From a virus, in IMG/VR virus record IMGVR_UViG_3300025601_000029, positions 1 through 50,322 of that record: 50,322 bases of DNA, one strand, 5' to 3'. Positions within the stretch are counted from its first letter, which is position 1; each line of letters begins with the position of its first letter. Of the stretch, positions 1 through 8,000 are shown piece by piece. Both the position numbers and the translations under genes were made by a program. The notes under the pieces are model-generated. The model worked only from the letters and a program-made list of their open reading frames with translations. It ran no database searches and was not told the origin of the DNA.

Positions 1-857
1 GTGGATGTGTAGAGTTAATGGGTCGTAAATTAATGTCAGGCGATGTATTAGAATTACCTCACTTAAAAGACGAGTATGCATTAAGTGATGACATGGTTGC
101 ATTGAAAAGATTTTATGTAGTAACTGATGTTACAAGACCTGCTAGCGGATATAGTCAAACATGGTACCCGCATTTATTACGTGCTAAATGTGAACCTTTA
201 GTTGATAGTCAAGAATTTAAACAAATATTGGATCAAGATGCAGGTGACGGAGAAAATACTTTGCGAGATGTCATGTCTCAGTATCGTAAGAATATAGAAA
301 TTAACAATCAAATCATTGCACAAGCAGAAGAAGATGCAGGATTAAGTGGTTATGACACTGATCAATATTACATTCTTCCGTTAAAAGATGACGGACAAAC
401 TTTAGATGTTGCTGATGTTACAAGTTTAGATGCGGATGCAAGCCAAGATACACACGAAATAGATGCTAGTTCAGTATTTGTAAATCCTGATAAAGATGTT
501 TATATCAGTTATTTGCAAGGAGACGGAAAGCCTCCAAACGGAGCACCTTATACTTTTGGCATTGAATTTCCGTATGGTCCTGCAAGAGGTGCATTTCATC
601 TAAGAACTGATTATTTGCCTAATAGATTATTTAGATTTAGCGGTCAAAGTTGGGTGTATGTAGAAAGTAATGTGAGAATGAATATGACTAACGAGCCTGC
701 AGACGGAGCACTTGCTCCTGCTGCTGATACAAAGCAAACTCAAGTAGGCAGTTTTATAAACAATAGTAATACTGCAACTATTGCAGGTTCAGTTGTTGAA
801 GAAAGACAAAGCCTAAGTAAGGCGTTAAAGAAACAAAGACCACAGGCGGATAATTAA
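1..857 (+). CDS. gp14: gp14-like neck protein, 5' end outside window
   Basis: Neck protein that, in T4, joins gp13 to close the head after packaging and forms the site where the tail attaches. About 285 residues are visible. The reading frame is open to the left edge (codons before the ATG at 18 read GCVEL), so the ATG at 18 is probably internal and the gene starts outside the window. The segment GRKLMSGDVLELPHLKDEYA and the later TWYPHLLRAKCEPLVDSQEF are typical of gp14 in marine T4-like phages (family knowledge, recalled and not searched). The C-terminal part is rich in Asn, Ala and Gln and ends in a basic tail. The TAA stop shares its last base with the ATG of the next gene, indicating translational coupling with gp15. 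The identification is firm; the missing length is unknown. Confidence 0.85.
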   Translation, partial: GCVELMGRKLMSGDVLELPHLKDEYALSDDMVALKRFYVVTDVTRPASGYSQTWYPHLLRAKCEPLVDSQEFKQILDQDAGDGENTLRDVMSQYRKNIEINNQIIAQAEEDAGLSGYDTDQYYILPLKDDGQTLDVADVTSLDADASQDTHEIDASSVFVNPDKDVYISYLQGDGKPPNGAPYTFGIEFPYGPARGAFHLRTDYLPNRLFRFSGQSWVYVESNVRMNMTNEPADGALAPAADTKQTQVGSFINNSNTATIAGSVVEERQSLSKALKKQRPQADN

Positions 858-2287
858 TGGAACATTTTTATGACGGGCAAATACGCCGCTACTTAACACA
901 ATTTATACGATTGCTTAGTAACTTTAGTTACAAAGATAGCAGAGGTAACCTTGTACAGATTCCAGTTCGTTACGGTGACATGACTAGGCAAGTTGCTAGC
1001 ACTTTAAAGAAGAACAGTGAAAACGTTTTGGCTTCTGCACCGTTTATCGCTTGCTACATTAAAGGACTTGATTTTAATCGTGCAATGCTACAAGATCCTA
1101 CGTATGTTGGCAAAATGAATATTCGAGAAAGACAATATGGCTATGTAGATGAAAATCCAGAAAGTCCTACTTACGGTCAAACTATAGAAGATTACGCTAA
1201 TGTGCAAGGTGAAAATTACACTGTAGAACGACTGATGCCAATGCCTTATAAACTTACGTTTACTGCAGACATATGGTCAACTAACACTGAACAAAAATTG
1301 CAAATTTTAGAACAATTGCTGGTATTGTTTAGGCCTGCACTAGAACTTCAAACTACAAGTAATTTTATAGATTGGACAAGTTTAAGTTATGTGGAATTAA
1401 TGAGTACTAATTGGACCAGCAGACAAGTTCCTCAAGGTACAGACAATGATATTGACATTTGTCAGTTGACTTTTGAAACACCCATATGGTTGACAACTCC
1501 TGCTAAAGTTAAAAAATTAGGAATTATTACAAAAATTATTGCTAATATATTTTCAGAAGAACCAGGAAGTCTTGCAGAAAATGGTCAATTGGCATTTAGT
1601 CAACCCGTTGGATCAGTAGTAGTTACTCCTGGAAATTTTTCTTTACTATTGAACAACAATAATGCAAAGTTAATGGCTCCTGGTGAAAATTTAATTAGAA
1701 ATGATTTAGAAATCATACCAGTAAGAGGCGGTACTGAAATAAACTGGCAAACATTATTAGATGTTTACCCTGGTAAGTTTAGATCAGGGCTAAGTAGATT
1801 GGAACTAACGAAACCTGAAGGAGGAGTAGTTGTAGGATACTTGAGTACTAATCCGTTAGGTGAAACTGAAATGGATTTGTTAAGTATTCAATTTGACAAT
1901 GAAACTTTATTAAATACTGACATATACGATTTAACGCAGTCTTACAGTAGAGGTACGATTAATGCTGTCATTAATCCATTAACTTATAATCCAGGTGATC
2001 CTACAATTGACACACGTTATCTGATATTAGAAGATATCGATTCTACATCAGATGACGGTCCGACTGCTTGGCAAAATGCCAACGAAAGTAGACTCAGTGC
2101 AACTGCTAATGACATAATTCAGTGGGACGGTGTACAATGGAATGTGATTTTCAATTCAACCGCTGCAACAGAAGTTATATACATAACTAATTCATATACA
2201 GGAATACAATACAAATGGGACGGTGAGCAGTGGTCTAAGAGTGTAGATGGTATGTATTATCCTGGAGAATGGCGATTAGTTTTATGA
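857..2287 (+). CDS. gp15: gp15-like proximal tail sheath stabiliser, extended
   Basis: Tail-completion protein that in T4 caps the top of the tail tube and sheath and docks to the neck. The N-terminus FYDGQIRRYLTQFIRLLSNF followed by VQIPVRYGDM matches the T4 gp15 start (FYNSSFRRY..., IRVPITY). The core pattern continues to about residue 225, with PYKLTFTADIWS and an alternating strand region ending in FETPIWLTTPAKVKK. At 476 residues it is much longer than T4 gp15 (272). The last 60 residues hold two short Trp hairpins, QWDGVQW near 423 and KWDGEQW near 454. Synteny with gp14 supports the call. The start overlaps the gp14 stop by one base, and its own TGA overlaps the likely ATG of the following Nudix gene. 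Confidence 0.85.
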   Translation: MEHFYDGQIRRYLTQFIRLLSNFSYKDSRGNLVQIPVRYGDMTRQVASTLKKNSENVLASAPFIACYIKGLDFNRAMLQDPTYVGKMNIRERQYGYVDENPESPTYGQTIEDYANVQGENYTVERLMPMPYKLTFTADIWSTNTEQKLQILEQLLVLFRPALELQTTSNFIDWTSLSYVELMSTNWTSRQVPQGTDNDIDICQLTFETPIWLTTPAKVKKLGIITKIIANIFSEEPGSLAENGQLAFSQPVGSVVVTPGNFSLLLNNNNAKLMAPGENLIRNDLEIIPVRGGTEINWQTLLDVYPGKFRSGLSRLELTKPEGGVVVGYLSTNPLGETEMDLLSIQFDNETLLNTDIYDLTQSYSRGTINAVINPLTYNPGDPTIDTRYLILEDIDSTSDDGPTAWQNANESRLSATANDIIQWDGVQWNVIFNSTAATEVIYITNSYTGIQYKWDGEQWSKSVDGMYYPGEWRLVL

Positions 2288-2712
2288 CCGATATTATTGC
2301 AAGTGGTGGACTTTTTCTTGCTAAAGACACAAAAAGATTTTTATTCTTATTGAGAAATCAAGGTAAAACTGCAGGAACTTGGGGTATTGTCGGAGGAAAA
2401 AAAGAAGAATCTGATACTACGCCGTATGCTGCACTTGAAAGAGAAATATCAGAAGAAGTGGGAAAAACTCCCACCATTAGAAAAACAATTCCGTTAGAAT
2501 TGTTTACAAGTGAAGATCAACACTTTTATTATCACACTTATATTTTAATCATTGATCGAGAATTTATTCCTACACTTAACAATGAACATGTAGGGTATGC
2601 ATGGTGTGACTTAACTCATTGGCCTAAACCTTTACATCAAGGTGTAAAACGCAGTCTTACAAACAAGACTAATAAAACTAAAATAGAATTATTGTTTGAT
2701 ATTATTGGTTAA
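2284..2712 (+). CDS. Nudix hydrolase
   Basis: Predicted Nudix-fold pyrophosphohydrolase of 142 residues, a cytoplasmic enzyme that hydrolyses a nucleoside diphosphate linked to another moiety; the substrate cannot be read from sequence. The Nudix box runs from GGKKEES to REISEEVGK, with the metal-binding REx(2)EExG part intact. The stretch before it has one residue more than the common form, and Asp/Thr occupy the place of the usual upstream Glu. WGIVGGKK gives the preceding strand. I chose the ATG at 2284 because it forms an ATGA overlap with the gp15 stop. An in-frame ATG at 2269 (MAISF) is also possible and has GGAG only one base before it. A housekeeping-type enzyme as the last gene of a neck operon is unusual. 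The stop abuts the stop of the convergent gene. Confidence 0.85.
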   Translation: MTDIIASGGLFLAKDTKRFLFLLRNQGKTAGTWGIVGGKKEESDTTPYAALEREISEEVGKTPTIRKTIPLELFTSEDQHFYYHTYILIIDREFIPTLNNEHVGYAWCDLTHWPKPLHQGVKRSLTNKTNKTKIELLFDIIG

Positions 2713-2716
2713 TTAC
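2700..2716. other. Zero-gap convergent gene junction
   Basis: The TAA of the plus-strand Nudix gene (2710-2712) is directly followed by the stop codon of the minus-strand TYxW gene (2713-2715, TTA on the plus strand). No hairpin or T-run is visible, so transcripts from both sides are expected to overlap unless terminated elsewhere. Confidence 0.85.
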
Positions 2717-3036
2717 CAAGGTCTATTTAAAGTGGAAGTTGCAGGCAATCGTTGAGAATCAATTTGATTAGTGATCACTTCTTTTAAATCGTTTAGCAAT
2801 TCTTCGCCTAACGCATCTATTACCCAAGTTTCTACCACTTGTTGTGTTAGTAATCTAAATGGTTTAAATGAGTCGGCTTCTGGACTACCTACATCAACAT
2901 TACCAAATAACTGATGCCCATGGCCTTCGCCATCATGACCAGTAAGTACATATTCAATATTGTAGACAACATCACTTAAACCGTCCTGTGAAGGTCTAGT
3001 TTGAAATCTCGGAAAATCCCATTCGTAAGTAATCAT
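2713..3036 (-). CDS. Small TYxW-family protein, paralogue 1
   Basis: A 107-residue protein of unknown function. It belongs to a family with three copies here: this gene, 3609-3992 and 4264-4668. All share an N-terminal (V/I)TYxW, a D-x-VV followed by an aromatic strand, a G-rich turn, an F-x-PF/S..L stretch and a V..W(V/I) helix. This copy ends in NRPW, like the NLPW near the end of paralogue 3. The family resembles small conserved proteins near fibre genes of marine T4-like phages (possibly DUF7936, recalled and unchecked). An upstream ATG at 3072 would overlap the oxygenase gene. I prefer the ATG at 3036 because the protein then begins MITYEW like its paralogues and has GGAGG upstream, overlapping the oxygenase stop. 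Confidence 0.7.
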   Translation of the reverse strand: MITYEWDFPRFQTRPSQDGLSDVVYNIEYVLTGHDGEGHGHQLFGNVDVGSPEADSFKPFRLLTQQVVETWVIDALGEELLNDLKEVITNQIDSQRLPATSTLNRPW

Positions 3037-3044
3037 AGTAGTAT

Positions 3045-3605
3045 TTACCTCCAATGAGGACCTTCGTACCATCCAGCAAGGCTATGTCGAATGCCGGTTG
3101 TTACTGGCTTAACTTCATGAAACACAATGCTAGGAAAGAAACAAACGGTGCCTCTAACTCGCATATTTTCTTGATTAGGTAATGCACATACATCATAAAA
3201 ACAAAGATCTCCGCCTTCATAACTATTTTCATCTGATAGTTGAACAGTAAAACTTATTTTTCTGTGTGTAGGTAAAGGTGCTAAAAAAGTATCACAATGT
3301 CTTTTATAACATCCTTGTTCTTTTTCATCATACGATGCAAATTGTATTGCAGGAAGATGGGTGTAATCTAATTGAAACCAATCTGCATTAACTTTTGCAG
3401 TTAATTCATCTATTTCTTTATAGAGAAACTCCCATTCGGGAGTTCTCATTATACCACGTATTGTACTTCGACGCCAATCAGTAACTTTGCTGTTGTCTGG
3501 ACCCATCTTACCTTGCATTTCTGGCAGTTGTAATGCTTTGCTAATTATAGTATTGCATTGTTCTACCGAAAAATGACTTTTAAGATAAGCCCATTCGCCT
3601 TGCAT
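3045..3605 (-). CDS. 2-oxoglutarate/Fe(II) oxygenase, prolyl 4-hydroxylase-like
   Basis: A 186-residue predicted dioxygenase that would couple oxidative decarboxylation of 2-oxoglutarate to hydroxylation of a substrate. The iron ligands are visible: H103 and D105 in YKRHCDTF, and H163 in FPSIVFHEV. R173 in GIRHSLAGWY is the expected 2-oxoglutarate anchor. The EGGDLCFYD and GTVCFFPS strands are typical of the P4H branch of the double-stranded beta-helix fold. Enzymes of this family are common near fibre genes in marine T4-like phages; their substrates are mostly unknown. It lies between two TYxW paralogues, only 3 bases from the gene before it, with a weak ribosome binding site, so it is probably translated by coupling. 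A role in modifying a virion protein such as the collagen-like fibre is inference only. Confidence 0.88.
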   Translation of the reverse strand: MQGEWAYLKSHFSVEQCNTIISKALQLPEMQGKMGPDNSKVTDWRRSTIRGIMRTPEWEFLYKEIDELTAKVNADWFQLDYTHLPAIQFASYDEKEQGCYKRHCDTFLAPLPTHRKISFTVQLSDENSYEGGDLCFYDVCALPNQENMRVRGTVCFFPSIVFHEVKPVTTGIRHSLAGWYEGPHWR

Positions 3606-3608
3606 TTA

Positions 3609-3992
3609 TTAGACTGGATCTGGAGTTGGCGTATCAGACGCTTGTTGCGCTTGGTTAGCAGCAATTTGCTCTGCAACAGTAACTGTAGTTGATGTAGTGT
3701 CCATAAAACTTACAGTCTTGCTTTGAGGAACTAAACTTCTCTCAACTACAGAAACTGCAACTTTAGATTTAACCCAATCTACAATCTGTGTTCTCGGTAA
3801 TTCAGCAATTGAAACATATCCAGTTGATGTTGTAGGTAAGTTTAAATCAACTACTCCGATTTGATCTTTTACTACGCCGTTATCTCCAGTCGCAGTACAC
3901 TTCCATACTACTCGATATACTACATTTTCTAAACCATTGTACTCTTCGTACATCTCTATAGTTTCTACGCCCCAGTCATAAGTTACAGCCAT
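3609..3992 (-). CDS. Small TYxW-family protein, paralogue 2
   Basis: A 127-residue protein of unknown function. It starts MAVTYDWGVE and shares the pattern of its paralogues at 2713-3036 and 4264-4668: TYxW, then NVVYRVVW, a Gly/Asp turn, a hydrophobic strand region, and IVDWVKSKV. The C-terminal 35 residues are Thr/Ala/Gln/Pro-rich and look disordered, ending SDTPTPDPV. A clear ribosome binding site (CGGAGAT) precedes the ATG. A late-promoter-like ACTAAATA lies at 4020-4027. Probably a virion- or fibre-associated small protein, judged from its position after the fibre genes. Confidence 0.7.
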   Translation of the reverse strand: MAVTYDWGVETIEMYEEYNGLENVVYRVVWKCTATGDNGVVKDQIGVVDLNLPTTSTGYVSIAELPRTQIVDWVKSKVAVSVVERSLVPQSKTVSFMDTTSTTVTVAEQIAANQAQQASDTPTPDPV

Positions 3993-4019
3993 TTTTTATC
4001 TCCGATAAAATTAATACTG

Positions 4020-4027
4020 TATTTAGT
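4020..4027 (-). promoter_or_regulatory. Weak late-promoter candidate ACTAAATA
   Basis: TAAATA core ahead of the TYxW gene at 3609-3992, overlapping the stop codon of the preceding gene. It is a weak match to TATAAATA and could be chance in AT-rich sequence. Confidence 0.25.
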
Positions 4028-4208
4028 GTTCTGAGCCGGGTCCCATTGCTCCGCTGCCGCCTTGCTGCTGGATTTGAGGTCCTACTTGTTGTCTAATTTC
4101 GTCAACTACTGCAAAACATTGCTCGTATGGTAATTTACCTAAGCCTGCCATAACAGTGTTAAGTGCGTTAATGTCTAAAGACAATTCAATTTTTTGATCT
4201 GGGTTCAT
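4023..4208 (-). CDS. Conserved small phage protein, unknown function
   Basis: A 61-residue protein, MNPDQKIELSLDINALNTVM at its start. An amphipathic segment (GLGKLPYEQCFAVVDEIRQQV) is followed by a short Gln/Gly-rich tail. It resembles a small protein seen next to fibre genes of marine T4-like phages, where it has no assigned role (recalled, unchecked). A good ribosome binding site (ACGGAGAT) lies before the ATG. A late-promoter-like CATAAATA lies 25-32 bases upstream, so this gene and those after it could be transcribed from their own start. Its length and initiation signals argue that it is real. Confidence 0.65.
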   Translation of the reverse strand: MNPDQKIELSLDINALNTVMAGLGKLPYEQCFAVVDEIRQQVGPQIQQQGGSGAMGPGSEH

Positions 4209-4232
4209 TTTATATCTCCGTTAAGATAAAAT

Positions 4233-4240
4233 TATTTATG
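4233..4240 (-). promoter_or_regulatory. Late-promoter candidate CATAAATA
   Basis: Seven of eight bases match the T4 late promoter TATAAATA recognised by gp55 sigma. It lies in the 55-base gap upstream of the 61-residue gene, 25 bases before its ATG, with no other feature in the gap. Confidence 0.5.
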
Positions 4241-4263
4241 TATGTAGATAATGAACAATAAAA

Positions 4264-4668
4264 TTATCGTTCAGATCCGGGTAATTCGTTTGGATCGTTA
4301 ATATCTCTAGTTTCCGGAATCGGCGCAACTGAAGGTTCGTTATTCCATGGTAAGTTAGGTTCGCTTACATGATAGTAATCAAGTTTCTTTTGAATTCTTT
4401 CATCTATGTGTGCTTTATATGATGGATTAGAATCTATCGTTGTTTGAATCCAACTTAATACAACTTCCTCAGTTAATTGAGAAAAAGGTAAAAATTCTCC
4501 TTCTGGCACATTAACTGATGTAAAGGGCGTTGCCCCTATAAAAGAAGCAGTATGACCGTGTTCATCTGTTCCTATTTTTTCCCAGTGAGTTTGGACAACT
4601 GCGTCAGTATTACTGCCTTCAGTTTTAGTTCTAAGTCCGGTGATTCGCCAAGTATAAGTTACTGACAT
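4264..4668 (-). CDS. Small TYxW-family protein, paralogue 3
   Basis: A 134-residue protein of unknown function, the longest of the three paralogues in this cluster. It begins MSVTYTWRITGLRTKTEG. Later it has DAVVQTHWEKIG, FLPFSQLTEEVVLSWIQ, and a charged helix region (SYKAHIDERIQKKLDYY) ending in LPW plus a Pro/Asn/Glu tail. The FxPFxxLTxxxVxxWI stretch is the most conserved part and is shared with the other two copies. The ribosome binding site GAGGAA lies 5 bases from the ATG, and the gene follows its upstream neighbour by one base. No membrane segment or signal peptide is seen. Confidence 0.72.
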   Translation of the reverse strand: MSVTYTWRITGLRTKTEGSNTDAVVQTHWEKIGTDEHGHTASFIGATPFTSVNVPEGEFLPFSQLTEEVVLSWIQTTIDSNPSYKAHIDERIQKKLDYYHVSEPNLPWNNEPSVAPIPETRDINDPNELPGSER

Positions 4669-4669
4669 A

Positions 4670-5068
4670 TTATTCCTCTACTGTATCTGCATAATAATCA
4701 AGAGTTTTTAAGTAAGAATACGCTTGCTCAATAATACTAGCAGATGAATTTATATCTAACGTGCAAATTAAGTTAGATTCAGTTTTTGTTTCTGCTTGTA
4801 AATCTGCGGGTATATCAGTAGGATACACTCCTATATTTAAAATAGCAGATTTACCTGCATCTCTTGCCGTTTTGTTATAATACACTTTAACACACACTCG
4901 TCCGTAGTATCCTTTTTTCCACACATGGTCAGGCGCACTGTCCGGCCTGACACCGCCGGGATCAGGTTTGTCTGATGGAATTTTGAATGTAATTACATCG
5001 CTAACTACGTGGTATGCTTGATCAGCAATAATTCCATTTGCTAGTTCAACACTTTTAATTAGAGCCAT
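4670..5068 (-). CDS. Conserved protein next to fibre gene, unknown function
   Basis: A 132-residue protein starting MALIKSVELANGIIADQAYH. This opening resembles small beta-rich proteins found beside fibre genes in several phages, for which no firm function is known. The middle GYYGRVCVKVYYNKTARDAG looks like paired strands. The C-terminal third is a helix with Tyr-rich end (AYSYLKTLDYYADTVEE). The gene starts within the last 14 bases of the 2212-residue fibre gene and has a strong ribosome binding site (AAAGGAAA) inside that gene's end. It is therefore probably translated together with the fibre. A role as fibre chaperone or small fibre component is inference from this coupling. Confidence 0.65.
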   Translation of the reverse strand: MALIKSVELANGIIADQAYHVVSDVITFKIPSDKPDPGGVRPDSAPDHVWKKGYYGRVCVKVYYNKTARDAGKSAILNIGVYPTDIPADLQAETKTESNLICTLDINSSASIIEQAYSYLKTLDYYADTVEE

Positions 5069-8000
5069 TTATTTTTTCCTTTAGTTCTTCTATTTCTGCT
5101 TTTAGATCTTTAATTGCCTGTATTAAGTAGGGCGTTATCTTATCGTATTTAACAGTTAGATAACTCTCCATGCTAGAACCTTTACCTGCTCTTCTACCTG
5201 CTTTATTTTCAGCAACAGCAATTGGTAATATTTCTTGCACTTCTTGAGCAATTAACGCAGTTTCTTCTTGTCCTTCTTTAAACTCTGGATTTACTTCTCT
5301 TGCTAATGCATTCCAAACAAAGTGAGATGGTACTAGTTTATCAATAAGTTCTAGACCAGAACCTTTTGTTAACGGAGTAATATCTTGTTTTAATCTACGA
5401 TCTGACCAGTAAGCAGTAACTTCTCCTCTTGCATAAATGTTATTACCACTAAAATAAAACTTCCATCCATCACCTTCTCGATGAATACCACCGTCATTGT
5501 TATTCATCATTAACGCTACACTAGTAGTAAAGTGTATACCACACCAACCATTTCGTGTTCCGTCTACTCTCCATGCTCCGTAAGTTGCGTTATTTGGATA
5601 AAAGTGGGCACCGTTGGTACCAGAAAATATACCTTGGCTACCAGCAACGTTAATCCAGCGGTCCATGTAGATATAGTTCGAACCACCGTTGACCTGCATA
5701 ACACGACTACTCATATCGTAATCAGTGTAGAAACGCATACCTTCATAACTTGTGTTTGCACCAAACTTAATACCAGTATGGAATGCAATACGTAAGTCAG
5801 GATATGGAAATCCCCAGCCACCGCCTTCTTGGAAAATTCTATATGCGTGGCCACCGTTACCGCTGTTGCCACCTACGCCCTTTGGTTCCCACCATCTACC
5901 ATATTGACCTTCATTGTTAATAACGTTAAGGTTAGATGTACTTGCAGGGTCTACATAATAACCAGTATTGTTTCTATCGTAGAAGATGTATCCACGGCCA
6001 TCATTCCAATATAACAGATCGTAAATTTCAGTGTCGCTACCATTAACACGAACTTTCCACGAGCCGCTTTGGTTTAATAGACCTGAGTTGCTGCTAGTAT
6101 CACAATATAAGTGTCCTCTAACCGTACCATTATAACCAATACGCAGTCTAATACCGCCAGACGTAGTTAGCCCAGTGTCCCAGTAGTTGCCTGCGCTTGC
6201 ATACCAGTGGTTTGCGTTTCCCTGGTTATATAAACCGTTGCCACTAGTGTTGTTACGGAACCAACCGTTGACATAAACTTCCTGGAATGTAGGACTGCTC
6301 CCACTTGAAACAAATCCCGGTCCGTTAGTCAATTGACTTAGGTTAGTCAATGATCCATTGGTCCATACTAATCTAGAATATCTTCCAACACCGTCCCATT
6401 GTGTTTCACTGTTTCGTCCAGTTCTAATCCACATGCGATCATCGTAGTGGAAATACATTTGAACACTACGAGTAGATGAAGTGGCGCCGCCCATATGGAA
6501 CAAGAATGTGCCATATCCTGATTCGTTTACTGTGTACCAACCGGAGTTTAATACTCCTTCTGTTTGAGAGCCGCCTGTTATTGCTCCTCTGTAACTTAAT
6601 GACTGACTTGCTCCTGTAACAAAGCCCGGTCCGTTAGTCAATTGACTTAGGTTAGTTAAGTTACCATTATGCCATACTGTTCTTGCAGAGCCGCCTCCGT
6701 TTGATGCACTATAGACGTAGAACACATCACCGCTGTTGAAACGGAACTTCCATCCACCGCTATGATTGTACCAGCCAACAAGGTTTCCGGAGGTCATCAT
6801 ACCCTGCTGACCTGTGCTGGTCAAATACATCTGGCCCCAATATCCGTTCTTGCTTCCTTGGACTAAGAATGAACCGTAAGTTGCAGGGTTAGGATGGAAG
6901 TGTGTTCCTGCTCCACTGCTTGGAAAATATAAGCCGTGTGTTCCTGTACCTTGCAACCATGTATCTAATTGATAATAAGTATTACCAAACTTGCCTAAAA
7001 ATCCAGGTCCGTTAGTCAACTGACTTAGGTTAGTTAAATTAAAGTTGTTCCAAATTTTACGCCAAGTACTGTAACTGCCGTTTTCAATGCGACGATTGTA
7101 AATATCACCGTCGTTGTAGAAACTCATTGCAATCTGGCCGCCGTAATTATTACCAGTGTTAGTATGGCGAACATGTATTGCAGTATACCATGTACCTGTA
7201 GGAGTACCGTTGTTATAGGCGTTATAGAATCCAGAAGAAAGTGCTTGTGTTAACCCGGTTTCTGTTGTTTTAGTAGAATTTTGTCCGTAAACAATACGAT
7301 CAATAGTGACACCACTGATGCTGCCTGCTGAACCGCTCGATGTAATAAATCCCGGACCGTTAGTCAACTGACTTAAATTACTTAAATTACCACTGTCCCA
7401 GTTTGTATTGCTGCCTCTTGCATATATAGGACGGCCGCTGTAATAGTTTAAGTACAAATCATAGCCGTTAGCAGCGTCAATGTGTAAATTTCCATTAGTT
7501 GCCGCCACAGTAGACTTAGTAGCGTCAGTTCTACCATTGCCGCCGATAATTAAATCTGCACCCCATGTACTATTAGGACCAAAGTACGCACGACTATTGC
7601 CTTGGAAACGAACGTCACCGTTAACATGTAATCTATGAGTAGGATCAGGTACATTAATACCAACATATCCATTAACTGGATCAATTGTCATACGTTCGTT
7701 AGGTATGTCTGCGCCAGCATTACTAGTACCAGTACCTGGCTTGGTAGCAAATACTAAGAAACTTCGTTCGCTACCAGGAGTATCATGCAATCGCAAACCT
7801 ATCCATGCATGCGGCGAAGTATTATAACTTGTGCTGTCGTCGTTTAATGTACCGCCGCTGTAGTTTAACAAATGGTTAAACGCAATACCGCCGTAGTAAC
7901 TGTTTGCAGTTGTAATACGATTGTTAAAGGGACCAACTTGTAGAGCATAGGTGCTGTTGTTGATAGTGCTGGCGCCAGTTCCTTCAGATGTAAACATGTG

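Noticed and set aside
3037-3072. Upstream start MVRRSS for the TYxW gene at the left end
   Set aside because: It would overlap the oxygenase gene and add 12 residues with no counterpart in the two paralogues; the ATG at 3036 has a better ribosome binding site.
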